64,000 nucleotides of DNA from Viola odorata (Eukaryota; Streptophyta; Magnoliopsida; Malpighiales; Violaceae). The translations under genes and the position numbers were made by a program. Under the pieces are notes generated by a model that was not told the origin of the DNA, ran no database searches, and saw only the letters and a list, made by a program, of their open reading frames with translations. The stretch is from assembly GCA_963691705.1 (NCBI GenBank), contig OY829540.1, positions 134,001-198,000 of the forward strand, read 5' to 3'. This document shows, one piece after another, positions 1 to 12,901 of this stretch; position 1 is the stretch's first letter, and the number at the start of each line of letters is the position of its first letter.

Positions 1-890
1 AGAGCAAATCGGGATGGTTGGGTTTTTGCTGCAGATCGGGTTTTTGCTGCAATCTTCTTTTTGCTGCAGATTTGGGTTTGTGTTGGTGTCAGCGATGGTG
101 AAGAGCATATCGGGATGGTCGGGCTTTGCTGCATGAGTTTGCAGACGGCGTAGGCACGAAGGAGGGAAGGGATTGGGAGGAGGGAGAGGATAAGGTCGGT
201 CACGTTGGAGCTTAAGGATGTAAAATAATCTGACATTTTTGTATCAGTTTTGGCGATCGGATGAAGAATTTGAAGATGTTGAAGTGAGTAATGTGTGGGA
301 AATGGGATGAAGATGGATTCTTTTTCACTGTTTCTGCTTTGCTTCTTCCTCTTGCCCCTGTTCACTCTTTTTCTTATTATTCTTTTTTTTTTCCTAATTT
401 TAAGTTTCAATGTTGATGGTACAAGAAAAAGAAATTCATAAATTCTGAAAATTATGAAAATGAAAATGGTGATGGTACAAATTCTGGAAATGAAAATAAG
501 AAATATTTCTTTAATTTTAAAATTCTAGAAATTATGGAAATGAAAATGTTGATGGTACAAGAAAAAGAAATTCATAAATTCTAGAAATGAAAATAAGAAA
601 AAGAAAGAAAGAAAGAAATTAAGGAATAATAAAGAAAGAAATTTTAGAATTTTTGGAATAAGAAAATAAGAAAGAAAGAAATTTTGAAATTAATTAGAGT
701 GTTACCTGCAAAAAAAATTGAAGAAAACTGGCTGTAGGGAGTTACTTTAACAGAACCGTTAGTCAAACTGGACGGAGACTACACTTTGCACGGTCAATGT
801 AGTTCAGGGGAGGTGTGTTTGACATTTTGAAGGTTAGGGGAAGTTTCTGGTTTTCGTGAATAGTACAATGGTGCTTTATGCTATTTCCCC
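1..890. mobile_element. Right part of a non-autonomous MULE-like element
   Basis: The end of this segment reads, inward on the minus strand, GGGGAAATAGCATAAAG. It resembles the terminus of the complete element at 60459-62526, which starts GGGGAAATAACATTTAA. Both also share an inner GAAA-rich tract (about 590-690 here). Only one terminus lies in the window, so the target duplication cannot be tested. The interior at 1-200 repeats a short G/T-rich motif containing TTTTTGCTGCA several times. No transposase coding is visible. Family assignment rests on resemblance to the complete element. Confidence 0.55.
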
Positions 891-1993
891 TTTAACAAAT
901 GGGAGTGCTAATAGTTCCGGGCGCTAAAAATAGCGTTGCAGTAAGACAAGTTAGGCAACCAACTTACCAAAACTCAAAAGCAATACAACAAGGAAAGAAA
1001 GAACACTACTCCTCATGAGTTTGATTTTCCAAAGAAACTTTAAAGTCCTTCCAAAAGTGATTTTCATCCTTGAAAGTCCATCGTAGAAACAAATTTCGTT
1101 GCCAAAATTCTTTATCAGAACAAGTTTGTCGCACAAAAGCATCAAAGGTGATGAAAATCGTCATAGTAGGTTAACCTATATTTTTTGGACAATAATTTTT
1201 AGCAATAGTTTTTGCTGGACTAGGTCCAAAGTTTTTGTAATGATTTAGTACAATCGTCGCCTATAATATGAGTTTCAGGCACGATATTTTAGTGACGAAA
1301 ATTCATCTCCATAGATTTTGACCACGATTTTTAGACTTTTTGTAACAAACAAATTTTATCTCGCGGGAACTTTTTTTTTATTTTAGGTGCAGCTACCTGT
1401 AGGAAAGCTTAATTCTTTTAAAGATGTGAAAAGGTCATGTGGGTAAAGATAAAACTCGCTTAACATATTGGTGCTATTTGTTGCACTTGCACTAGCACCG
1501 GCGAAAAACAAGATGTATATAAATTAATTGTTGAGAGCTTATATTACTATTTAATTATTTATATATGATGAGATTCGATTCTAGTGCCTGTTCGCATGGA
1601 TATACCAATATATATATAGTACTTGGAGAAATCAACATGCAGCTGAATTTACGTATGCTTTGATGACCCATGGTTTACTGAAAATCCAATCAAAATCAAG
1701 CGTTACCTTACAAAGTTTAATCATATTTCTTCTGGTATTATTAATACCATTATTATACCAACAAGTGGAGAATATTGATTTTGCTGCCGTCTTATTGTAG
1801 GTGCCAAATTGATGTATCAATTCTTTAACTTATTATATGTTAAGAATTGATTTTGTTCGCAACAAATCGATATATTATAAAAAAATTAAATATTTATATT
1901 ATATATTTAATTTACTCATACAATTTTTTTATAAAAATTATTTAAAAAAATGAGCATGTTGAATCGTTTAAAACAACTGTGAACGAAATAAGG
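891..1993. other. Intergenic DNA, no gene seen
   Basis: AT-rich sequence. The short open frames here (for example minus 951-1145 and 1632-1820) show no recognisable domain, no splice structure and ordinary intergenic composition. I see no clear repeat or RNA gene. Confidence 0.6.
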
Positions 1994-2257
1994 TACTCCT
2001 TCTGGTCCGAATTAAATGTCTTCCTCGTATCCCAATATTCAGTAGCGAACGCATATCGAGGAGGCCAGATGAGGCACTATTTGACCCCAAAAAATTCCGT
2101 ACTTTTTTTCGAACGTACGTTAAGGATTAACGTACTTCCGAGAAAAAAATCGGGGCAAAATTGTCTCAAATAGTGACTGTTCCGGCCGTCTTAAGATACG
2201 TTCTGGAACAGTAAAAGCAAATGCTAAAACGACGTTTAATTCGGACCGGAGGGAGTA
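1994..2257. mobile_element. Stowaway-like MITE (Tc1/mariner type)
   Basis: The left end CTCCTTCTGGTCCGAATTAA (1996 onward) is matched in inverted orientation at the right end by TTAATTCGGACCGGAGGGAG (ending 2255). TA dinucleotides flank both ends (1994-1995, 2256-2257), as expected for Tc1/mariner insertion. The ends resemble the CTCCCTCCGT terminus common in plant Stowaway MITEs. The central part folds back, and its core is related to the core of the MITE at 12902-13122. There is no coding capacity. Confidence 0.75.
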
Positions 2258-2682
2258 TTTGAAAAGAGAGGGAAAGAGAGAGTAAGAAATGAAAGATGAT
2301 AAAGAGAAGTAAATGAAAACAAGGGAAATCCAAGCGTCAATGGGAAATACGATCGTTCAGCATAAGCATGACCGGAAATGCTATTCATTAGTAATTGATA
2401 CGTGTTCCCATTTAATTTCGGGGCAAAATTGTCTCAAATAGTGACTGTTCCGGCCGTCTTAAGATACGTTCTGGAACAGTAAAAACAAATACTAAAACGA
2501 CGTTTAATTCGGACCGGAGGGAGTATTTGAAAAGAGAGGGAGAGAGTAAGAAATGAAAGATGATAAAGAGAAGTAAATGAAAACAAGGGAAATCCAAGCG
2601 TCAATGGGAAATACGATCGTTCAGCATAAGCATGACCGGAAATGCTATTCATTAGTAATTGATACGTGTTCCCATTTAATTT
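2151..2682. repeat. Tandem duplication containing half a MITE
   Basis: Two adjacent near-identical copies, 2151-2418 and 2419-2682, differ mainly by a few bases in a GA-rich run. Each holds the right half of the Stowaway-like MITE plus about 155 bp of flank. The second copy ends about 80 bp before the protease start codon, so the duplication forms the proximal promoter of that gene. Confidence 0.9.
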
Positions 2683-2706
2683 CCTCTCCAAGCTTTATAT
2701 TGTATG

Positions 2707-2714
2707 TATATAAA
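2707..2714 (+). promoter_or_regulatory. Probable TATA box of the aspartic protease gene
   Basis: TATATAAA followed by AGCCC lies about 48 bp before the ATG at 2762, immediately downstream of the duplicated MITE segment. The spacing suits a short 5' leader. Confidence 0.55.
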
Positions 2715-2761
2715 AGCCCTCCTCCATCTCCCAGATGATTGTAGTTTATAGCTAGCTAGTC

Positions 2762-4157
2762 ATGGCTGTACTGGGTTTTGATAACATTGTTCGTATTTGT
2801 TTGGGTGTAGCAGTTTTTGCTTGGAACTGCCCATGGGTTCGGCATGGAACTGGTGCACCGTGATTCCCCGCGCTCTCCCTTCTATAACCCACAACAAACA
2901 CACACCCAGCGTCTCAACGGTGCTTTCAGGAGGTCCATGGCCCGTGCCATTTACTTTTCAAACGCCCAGCAGCAGCCTGGAAGATCTTTTACTGCTGCTG
3001 CGAATGCTCCATCCGGTACAGTAGACGGCCCGGTCGAGACTCGTGTGTTCAGTAGCCAAGGTGAGTACCTCATGAACTTGTCCATTGGAACCCCACCCTT
3101 GGAGATTCTTGCCATAGCTGACACTGGTAGCGATCTCATCTGGACACAGTGCACGCCTTGCACCGCCTGTTACCCGCAGAAGGATCCTCTCTTCAATCCA
3201 AAAGCCTCCCGAACATATAAAGACCTCTCTTGCAGCACAAGGCAGTGCGGTGAATTGCCCCAAGGCCAGAGCTCCTGCTCCCCTAACACTCACGTTTGCC
3301 AATACTCCTATTCCTACGGGGATCAGTCTTTCACCAATGGCAACCTTGCAGTGGACACCCTCACTCTAGCTTCCACCAGCGGCCGCCCCATCTCTTTCCC
3401 TCGGACTGTGCTCGGCTGTGGACATAGCAACGATGGCACCTTTAGCGAGCAAGGTTCCGGGATCATGGGGCTTGGAGGGGGGGCTCTCTCTCTTGTGTCC
3501 CAGCTGCCTCCTTCAATTGGCAGCAGATATTTCTCTTACTGTTTGCTCCCCCTCTCCTCCTCCTCGGACAAGTCTAGCAAAATGAATTTTGGAAGTAGGG
3601 GCGTGGTTTCAGGGGAAGGAGTTGTGTCTACCTCATTAGTCCCCAAAACCCCAGACACTTTCTACTATCTGACACTTGAAGCAGTGACAGTGAGTCTCAA
3701 AAATGGAAAGAAGATGACAATCAGATTTAGTACGGATCATCATCCTGATCACGAGGGGAATATTATCATCGATTCCGGCACCACATTGACTCTTGTGCCA
3801 GAGGCTTTCTTCACAGACTTGGCTGCAGCGGTTGACCAAGCTGTAACCAGATCGGGCCCCAGGGAGCGCATTGAAGACCCAAATGGGTACATGAAGCTCT
3901 GCTACAAGGCTACTCCTGACCTCAACCTTCCTGTCCTCACTGCCCATTTCAGTGGTGCGGGTGCGGATGTGAGGTTGGATCCTGAGAACACGTTTGTTCA
4001 GGTGTCGGATGACGTTGTTTGCTCTGTTTTTGTCCCAACTCCTGCTGCCTCCGGAACTGCAATCTATGGTAACATTATGCAGATGAACTTCTTGGTAGGA
4101 TATGACCTTCTACACAAGTCTGTATCCTTTAAGAAAACTGATTGCTCCAACCTCTGA
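2762..4157 (+). CDS. CDR1/nepenthesin-type aspartic protease with a signal-peptide frameshift
   Basis: A single-exon pepsin-family (A1B) protease of the plant CDR1/nepenthesin type, expected to be secreted. From 2817 the frame is open for 446 codons. It holds a propeptide with the family motif ELVHRDSPRSPFYNP, the first catalytic motif DTGSD (GAC at 3120), a Cys-rich nepenthesin insert just after it, and the second motif DSGTT (GAT at 3771). It ends with the usual C-terminal half and Cys near the stop. No ATG lies at the natural start of this frame, and a TAG (2808-2810) stands just upstream. The ATG at 2762 is in another frame and encodes a hydrophobic signal-peptide-like stretch (IVRICLGVAV). 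The two frames would join if the T-run at 2814-2818 were one base shorter, giving about 464 residues. Either the gene has a recent +1 frameshift or the assembly miscounts the run. It is convergent with SIG2. Confidence 0.85.
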
Positions 4158-4574
4158 CTGCTCCACTATCTCATCAGAATGTTCTACATGGACCTCCTTT
4201 TATTTTTACTTTTAATTTTAATTTTATTCTGATATGAGAGAAAGCATCTGAAACTGAAACTAAAATTGGATGTTAAAAACTGCCCAACTTCACTTTCTGC
4301 TCAGAGCCCAAGTGGTACAGCATCCAAATATCCAGAAGTACTGTAATGTTCTATTCAAAACTTCTTTATCCTGTATATATGCACAATTCTTCTCCCTCTG
4401 CAACCCTAAAGCAGATGATCACACAGGAAAGACGCACCATTCCCATTGAGCAAGAAACCAAAAAAAAAAAAAAAATGAATGCAAGAATAATTCACTAGCC
4501 TTCTCAACCTAAGAAGAGTTCAGCAATTTAACCACCCCATATATGATGTCTGCAGGGTGCCCCTAAAAAGCTTG
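4158..4574. other. Convergent 3' intergenic segment
   Basis: This segment separates the stop codon of the protease (+) from the stop codon of SIG2 (-). It should contain both 3' UTRs. A short A-tract lies around 4460-4475. No other gene is visible. Confidence 0.6.
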
Positions 4575-7500
4575 TTATGGAATCAGATACTGTTTCAATT
4601 GTTTCGTCCTTTTCTTGCTCTTCAACTTCCGGAACGCACTTGACTCTATCTGCCGCACCCGCTCTCTGCTCACCCCCATCATCTCCCCAATCTCTTGCAA
4701 CGTCTTCATCCTTCCATCCACCAATCCAAATCTCCATCTTATCACTTGATTCTCCCTTTTACTCAGACTGTCCAGCACCTTCTCCAGGTCCTGCTTCATA
4801 AATTGCTTCATCAGGATATCTTCTGCCGTTTGTGCTTCAGGATCTGCTATTATTTCCTGGGAATAACACATGAACCCCTTCAGTATATATAGCCATTTTA
4901 CTCAACACCAAAATTAAAGTAAAGGACTCAGACAGACCGAAGGTTTAAGATCCATGTTGAGCCCAATCTTTTGATCAAGCGATCTAGGAGCTTTAGGAGT
5001 TAGTAGCACAGCATTAAGCCTCTTCATTGAGAGCCCAGCTGCCTCTGCAACTTCTTCATCATCAGGATCTCTTCCATGTACACTGTACAATTGCTTTCTA
5101 GCCTCCTTCACCTTATAAGTTGCCTCCACCATGTGAAACTGTTTACCAACAACACCATTCAAACAAAATGTTCATGACTTGTGATATTATTGAGGAAAAA
5201 AAACATGAAAATCTCTCCCAATTTTTGCATGGCAACTACGTACAATTGGAGAAAGAATAAATGGGTCAATAGACTCACTGGCAAGCGTATTGTCCTAGAC
5301 TGGTCAGAAAGTGACTTGCGGACTGCCTGTTTGATCCACCAATGAGCATAGGTTGAGAATTTGAAACCTTTTGAAGCATCAAACTTTTCTGCTCCTCGTA
5401 CCAGGCCACGGCACCCTTCCTGTGAGTCAAGAAGCAAGATGCACGTATTTCAAGAATAGGAGCATGGCTTGCATATTCCTTCCTTTCAAGTACCAGGAAA
5501 ATATATTTATTTGGACATCATCTATAATTTTTTGCAGCAAACAAGACAACCCGTACCTGCACAAGATCTTGTAGATTCATACCAGCTCCCTGATAGTTTT
5601 TTGCAATTGAAATAACAAGCCGTATATTGCATTTTATCATTTTGTCTTTGCAAATGACACCGTGATTTAAACGTTTTCTCAAAGTCTTCCGATCGACTCC
5701 AGCAGCAGCAGCCCATTGTGCAAAGGTAGGCTGACCTCCACATCTATCTGCAAGCTCTTCCTGGAGCCTTTCAAGTTTCAACAAGTCCTAAATTAAAGAA
5801 ATGTCAGACATACAAATTAAAAATCAAACATGTGACGAATTCAGGTCAAGATGCAAAAAAAAAAAAAAAAGCTTTGCCGGCTGCTTCTCTGTGTCACTTA
5901 CTATGAGAAGGACACTCTAGCTAGCGTTCTTTAGTTCTCTTGACTGGTAGAAACTACCAACATTACACTTTCAAGGGATCATGCAAATTATAATTTGATT
6001 TACAGCGTCATGAATAGATTTCTGTTCTCTGAAACCTTAGTAGCAACAGCATGGAAAGAAGTTCTCCATGAATTGTGAGATTCCAAATAAAAGTTCCCTA
6101 TTCAGAAAATTTAATGCACTTAGAGTTTGTAGCAATGTGTGGAGCATGTTTAGGTATACAAAATGCACTAGCTTTCACAAATTAACTGGCTCGAGAAATG
6201 ACTTGGTAAACATGAGCAAACTCCATAAACTAAGCATCTGATAACTTTTACATCCCCTCAATTCAGATATTATTCACCTCTCACATGACATGATAACTCC
6301 ATCAGAAGGAAAATTCAGAATCAAACCTGTATTCCTTCTGATAACTCCATTTCTTCATTAGCATTGAGAAGTCTTGAGGTGCTGGTGGTTCCTCTCAAGT
6401 AACGCAGTGGATCAGTGTAGTCTACCTCTTGGAGAGAACCACGTTTTCTCTTGCTTGTAGAACCAGCCTTCACAGACACCACATTTGCCGCAGCCTTTTC
6501 AGCTGCTCTTGCTCGTTTGACTTTTCTTTCATTTTGCCGCCTAGACTTCACAGTTATACCATCAGAAAGAAGTTCAATTTCTTCATCTGCTGGTTGATTT
6601 GGTTCCAAATAGTCAGAATCGTTGGACTGGTCTGGAGTAGAACATTCTTCTTTTAGTCTAGTTTCAGCTGCAATGGGATATCCTAATATATCAGCTCGTT
6701 CCCTTTGTGTAAGCTGAGACCACATTGATGACAGGGTCTCTGTTGTAGATGAGATTGCGTGTTTAGTTTCAGTTTTCTCAGACCGAAAACTGTTAACCAT
6801 AAGCGCAGCATCCCTTGCGAACTTGACAGCAGCTCTTGCAAGAATAACAGCTTCTGCAGCAGCTGCAGCAATTACCGCATCATCACTTGTAATAAGTGTT
6901 TCCTTAGCCAGTGCCGCACCAAAGGTTGCCTGCAAATACCCAGGTTTAAAAAAAAGAAACAGAGAAAGGCTTAGCCTGCATATTATTGTTCATCCGCACA
7001 ACAAAGAAAAAGTGACCATAAAGAGTACAGAAATCAAGAGATTACTTAACAATTAGATAAGTTTTGAAATTTTGGTCATAGGATCAACTGAAAAATATAA
7101 AATGGAGATACGTGGTCCCAAAAGCATGTGAATGATTGTGCAATTTTTATAACAAATGCACTCTTATAATGGGCATAATTAGAGTAAGTATGTTCACGAC
7201 AAATATGATAACACCTTGACCACATGCATGGAAAGACTATGCAATCACAGACAAACCTAGAATCAACAAATATAGCAGGTAACTGTTGTTAGGTTTATAT
7301 GTGCAATCAGTTTGGCAAGTGTTCCACATTTCTCCGCGGAGAATGAGCCTTTAGCATCCTAATCACAACAGCCTTTACAGAAAATATAAACAAAAAACAC
7401 ACACTCATACAACAGGTTTATAATTGAGTAAATATATGCATAATAGATGATGAATGCCCTTAACTGCATGGACATTAAAATTCCAGCAATTATAGAAGCC

Positions 7501-8916
7501 TAATAATATTGAAGTTCAAAAAGTCATCTTCCCAAATAAAATCATCAAACATAATAGGTGATTGTTTGTACGAAATGTTCCACAATTCCCTACAGAAAAT
7601 AAGCATTTAGCTGTAGTAATATCAGTAACAGAATAAGTCCCACCTTGTTGAGTGCACCAGCAGCTTCCGTAAATGTCCATGGTTGCGTTCCAGCAGCTGA
7701 ATCTGAGTGAGCTATTACAGAAGGTGATCTTAGCTTCTCCAGATCAAGGACTGCGGTTGATGTTAATGGTGATGTAGTAGAGATAAGGCACTGTGCTCGG
7801 AAACAATTTGGTTCTTTATGTTTTGCTGCAAATTTCAATTAAGCAGTTATGAAAAAGCATTGCAAGTCCTGTAGTTAATAATTAAGACCAATAAACTCTT
7901 GGTGGTACCTTTATTCCATCCAATAATAGATGATAAAATTTCAGAATGCTGTTAAATATTTGTAACAATGGATATTAAACAAAATGTTTCACTAACAACA
8001 GGACAATGATGGATAAAAACAGAAAATTAACATCAACTCTGGATGTAACAATCCTCCCCCAAAATGTAAGAAAACTCAAAATAACAGCTGGAATGGAGAA
8101 GGAAATAAAGCATAGGTAACAAGGCCATCATCTTTTTTTCTCTGATCGCAAAAGGAAGATCTACTCTAACATAGAAGTCAAAGAACGGAAACTAGGAGTA
8201 GGCTGGAAAATGTAGAGGGGAAACAAAAAAAGATAAAACTAAATGCGTTTCTGCTCATCCATAATCCAGAAAAGAGTATGGCTGTTGTTATAGACATTCT
8301 AAGTCCACAAATTATCATCCATTAATAGCAAATATAGGAATGAACTTCAAGAACATCAAGAATCTAAAATCTGGGAATAAAAAACAATGTCCTTTTCCTC
8401 CATCATTAAATGATAATGACACATGATGCCACTCATGCAGTATCACAATAGTAAGACCAGTGGGACTTGCCTCGGCTTCCTAGTTGGTTCTCGATTCCTA
8501 CTTTGGTAGTTGGTTGAACCAAACGCAACCGGAAAGCCTTAAGACACCCACACAATTCTCAACAAAAACTAAGACACCTATCAGTCAATGGAATGCAACA
8601 CAGACAAAACCATCAATCTATCACCATTCTGATAAAAAGCCAATTGAGATTGGAGTTCAATGGAAACAGAAAAACAAGAACCTAAACAAAACCAGCTCCA
8701 ATGTCCACAAAACAAATACTCCATTTTTCATTATAAAAAAAAACTAGTGCGCCGAAATAAACCAAATTGAAGCCTGGCTAAAAGAAATCATTAGTAAAAA
8801 GTAAAAACTAGGTATTGCAATGGAGACAGCAACTCACTAAGTTGATGCTGGTGAGTTCTGAAATGGACGGAGAAGGTGTCTGGTTGGCACTTGAACTGTG
8901 GCAGTAGACAAGACAT
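4575..8916 (-). CDS. SIG2: Plastid RNA polymerase sigma factor SIG2 (SIGB)
   Basis: A nuclear gene for a sigma-70 factor that directs the plastid-encoded RNA polymerase to chloroplast promoters; in Arabidopsis SIG2 serves several plastid tRNA genes. Seven exons on the minus strand all have GT-AG borders: 8838-8916, 7644-7825, 6327-6929, 5557-5787, 5279-5419, 4938-5138 and 4575-4856. The joined length is 1719 bp, or 572 residues, the same as my recollection of the Arabidopsis protein. Exon 1 starts [10 protein letters not shown], a transit-peptide-like N terminus close to the Arabidopsis one. Residues about 290-400 hold sigma region 2 ([31 protein letters not shown]). Region 3 follows in exon 6. 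The last exon carries region 4 with the helix-turn-helix [21 protein letters not shown] see no frame damage. Intron 1 is about 1 kb. The start is the first ATG with a family-like N terminus. Confidence 0.95.
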
Positions 8917-9606
8917 TCTCTAGTTCTACTACTGCTACTGCTAGGAGTGAAGTGTGCTTCTTTTTTTCATTCAACCAGTAATCTCTCACGTAAATGATAA
9001 ATCCATGAAAAGGGTCTCATCAGATGTTATCCAAGAAAGGAAGAAAAAAAAGTGAGTAGAGATTTAAGAGCAAGGGAAGGAGGGAGCGAGCGAGTGAGAG
9101 AGAGGGGGGTGGCGTTGCGTGATGACGTGAAAGGATAAGGAAATAAGGCAAAGGCCTGGCTGCCCGCCTGCGGTCGAGAGAGAGATGAACATATTGGACA
9201 GCCACCAATTTTAACTTCTTTACTTTCCCACTCCAAAAATCAAAACAAAAAATCCACATAGTTAGTTACCTTTCCAAAAAAAAAAAGTTAAAAGTTAAAT
9301 CCACATGGTTACTGTTACCTACTCTTTTGTCCATTGTCCGATTACCGAAAAATCATTGAGCATAATTAATTATAGAGCTTGTGGCGTCCATTTTAATGTA
9401 TTTCTTCCTACATCTAATTTATTTAAAGTTTTACACATACTAGAGTAATTACTTTTCACACATTTAAAATTTACATTAATTATTAATACTCATCTTTTCT
9501 TATTCTGATTTATTATACTTTATTATTTTCATTAATAATTTCTAAAATAGTTCCTTATACACAATTAATCAATATATGTTTTTCACCTTCTTTTCTGATC
9601 CTCAAC
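8917..9606. other. SIG2 upstream region
   Basis: This should contain the 5' leader and promoter of SIG2. The nearest 350 bp are moderately GC-rich and include a GAGAGA-type tract (about 9085-9110, 9175-9185). Beyond 9260 the sequence becomes AT-rich. The minus-strand open frames at 9020-9259 are low-complexity Ser/Leu-rich translations and are not supported as genes. No clear TATA box was found. Confidence 0.5.
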
Positions 9607-10745
9607 GTTTGTCAAAATGATTGTTTTAACTCTAAATAATTTTTTTGTCTCATCTAATCTTAAACGTTTTCTCCGTCTGTATATTTGACCACGCCGTGAC
9701 AATAATCATTAACGGATACAAACTCCGTTAACTTTAAACATATTTGCTGATGTGGCGTGACATGTAAGACGTCACCTTAGATTTATAAAAAAAAATTAAC
9801 AAATAAAAATTCAGCAAAATCCAAAAAAATAAAAAAAATATTTTAAATTTCTCAAAAAATTAAGATAGTAGAAATTAAATTACTTAATATTTTTTAAAGA
9901 ATTATAAAAAATTAAAAAAATCCAAAGAATTATAAAAAACATATAACTTTTTGTAAAATATCTTACAAACATATTTAAATTTTAGAAAAATATAAAATTT
10001 ATAAATTTAAATTTATATAAACAAATTAGAACTTTAATGAAAACTTTAAAAACTTAAGGGTAACTTTTGTTGGTTTTGTTTAAATTTTTTCTTTGTTAAT
10101 AATATTTAAAATTGATTTTTTGGTTCATGTAACAACGTCGTGGCAATCAAATTAACTATTCGTTTGTGTGTGTCTATCTAACGAATCAACTACTCCATTT
10201 ATTTATTTATTTGAATTACTATTTTTATTTATTTTTACAAGTAGGTTGCGTCAAAAATTATATTTGAATTATTAATCACCCAAATATAATTTATGACCTA
10301 ACCTATTTATAAAAATAAATAAAAAAGTGAAAAGATGTGTAAGACAGGAATAAAACACTCAGCATTTCATAGAAAGTTATATTAGGAAGATAACTAAACA
10401 ACTAAAAAATTTAATTTTTGTATAATTCTTTAAAAAATATTAAAAAATTAATTTTTATTATCTTAAGTTTACACGAAATTTAAAATATTTTTTTTTATTT
10501 TTTAAATAGTGTTTTGGATTTTTCAATAAATTATTTTTTATTTGCTAAATTTAAATATATTTTTACAAATCTAACGTTGCGTCTGACATGGCACAACACG
10601 TTTGTAAAAATATTTAAAGTTAATAGAGTTTATCTCCCTTAACAATTATTGTCACGACGAGGTAAAATCGATAGATGGAGAAAACGTCTAGGAACAGATG
10701 AGACAAAAAAAATATTTAGGATTAAAATAATCATTTTGACAAAGA
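9607..10745. mobile_element. Non-autonomous DNA transposon with long TIRs
   Basis: The sequence from about 9607 (TTTGTCAAAATGATT) inward for more than 300 bp returns in inverted orientation at about 10395-10745. Shared blocks include GTCTCATCT, ACGTTTTCTCC, GACAATAAT and GTTAACTTTAAA. The interior is AT-rich with no coding sequence. The outermost bases have diverged and I could not find a target duplication. The long TIRs suggest a MULE-type element; the exact ends are uncertain. Confidence 0.6.
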
Positions 10746-11532
10746 TGTATTAAATCTCAACTTATTTTATCTTATCTTGTCTTTTTTCAATTTCTTATTT
10801 TATTTATCATATTTGCTTTTTAAAAATAAAATAGAATCCTTCTATTGTTTTTATTTTTATTTTTATTTTTATCACCTCTTTTATTTTTCAAGTAGAACTT
10901 CTATTCTATTTTTACTTTTTAAAATTATACACTCTCTTATCTTATATTTTCTTTCAAGATAATTAGTTAATTAAAAAATGTTAGGTTTATCCTCACTTTT
11001 CTTTTCCTCTTCCTTTTCTATTATATGGTTTCATTTTTTTAATCTTTTCACTCTTATGTTCCAGAAAATCTTAGGTACATTAAGGGTACCTTTCCACACA
11101 CAAAATTGACACGTGACAATAACTGAATTATATTTCATTTAATAATTAAATATAACTTAATATGGAAAGGATAAACACCAACCAATTTTCACGTGTCAAT
11201 TTTTTATGTGCAAAGGTAGTTACCCCAATATACCTAAAAAAATTCCATTTATTCTCATTCTTAATACCTAACCCCTTTCTTTAGTTATTTTTTCTTTGAT
11301 TTCCTTATTTATGTCTTTTTTAGTTTTCTTCTTTAATTTTTTTTTCACTCATTTTTATTTATTTCTTCCACTCCTCTTTTAGTATAACTTTTTCTCTACT
11401 TATGACAAATTAATAAATAAATTAGAAGTATTTTTTTGTCATTTCCTTCTAACTTTTTACATATATCTAGTTAGGAAAAAAAATATCATTTGTATTGTCC
11501 CATTTATCAACTAAATTATAAAAAAATTCCTA

Positions 11533-11596
<64 letters not shown>

Positions 11597-12901
11597 CTTT
11601 TTTGTATTATTTTAATACTATCAATTTTCTCCTTTCAGTTTCTTTGCATATAATTAATTGGAAATAAAATGAACAGTCTTCGTTCATGTGATTTCTCTTT
11701 TTCTTAGCAAACAATGATAGATTCACTAATTGTATTGCCTTAATAGTTTAAGAAGTGGTCAACATTATCTCGTCATATGCAACTTTTGTTTTCCCTTTAA
11801 AAAAATAGTCTTAAATAAATACTCGACTAACTTCGATGATTAAGAAAACCAAATCTTTAATTTTATATATTTAATACGATTCTTCTTTTCTTGACTTTTT
11901 CCACTAATTCAATTCGTTTAGAGCATCCATTGCATTTAGTTTTCTTTTCCTTCTAATCACCAATGTCTATGGTAAAAAAATATATCATATTTTAACAAAA
12001 CATAACCAAAAAATGACCGCGACAATAACATACTAGTATTACTGTAAACATAAACCATTGGTAAAAGCCAAATTTTGTATAGTGAGGTGAATTTACAGAG
12101 TATTTATTTATATTGGTAAATTGTCTGCGACTTGTTTCTGACTTTAAAATTGAGAGTTTGGCTCAAATCATAAAATAACACTCGCATGAAAATGGTTCAG
12201 AGTGTTACATATGTTGTGTTGTTGGTAACAAAGGACGAGTCAGGTTGGGGGCTAACGGGGCTAGTTTTGGTTTTGGTTAATATATTTTTTTGTTCCTAGA
12301 TTTTTTATTGTTTTTTATATTTTTATTCCTACGTTCAAGTTATTTTTACAAATTTAACTGTTATTTTTCTAAAACTTCCATAACCCCCAACTATATTCGT
12401 CCCTTTTTTTTTCAATGTATAAGAAAGTAAAACATGATAATTATGCCAAAATAGTGCGCTGAAAATAAGCTCTCGAAATATCTCCTAAAAGGAATATGTG
12501 AAAATAAGATGGGGTAAAGGTAGAAACAATGATAATGCGTGTTGAAATCAAATGCGAATTTGACTAATTCATTAGCTACTAAGTTCGCTTCCTAGTAGAT
12601 ATGGAGTATTTGAACATCCCACGGAAATTGAAGAAGATTGTGAATAACATCAATAAGAAATTTGTAAGACGGAGAAGGAGGTAGATGATTTTGAAAGAAC
12701 CTGAACCAAACTCTGGTTGTCAACTTAGAGTACTCTTTCGGTATCCCCGAAATTCGCTTTTTATTACTAGCATAACAATTGAAACCAAAGACGCAACCAA
12801 TTTCTTCGGAATCATTTAATGGGAACTTTTTTGATGAATTTTTTTCATTTTAGGTTTCTATAATATTTCCTATTATTTTGTAGTTATTTTTTTTTATAAG
12901 T
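10746..12901. other. AT-rich intergenic DNA
   Basis: About 2.2 kb of AT-rich sequence with a TA microsatellite. The reading frame at 10777-10962 is Phe/Tyr/Leu-rich low-complexity translation. I see no gene or complete element; parts are probably old, unrecognisable repeats. Confidence 0.5.
11536..11592. repeat. (TA)n microsatellite
   Basis: An almost uninterrupted run of TA dinucleotides, more than 25 repeats. Confidence 0.95.

Noticed and set aside
951..1820. Small minus-strand frames of about 60 codons
   Set aside because: Length is within chance for this composition and no motif, splice signal or neighbour supports them.
9020..9259. Minus-strand frames upstream of SIG2 as an upstream gene or extra exon
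   Set aside because: SIG2 exon 1 at 8838-8916 already gives a family-like N terminus and full length; these frames are Ser/Leu-rich low-complexity translations.
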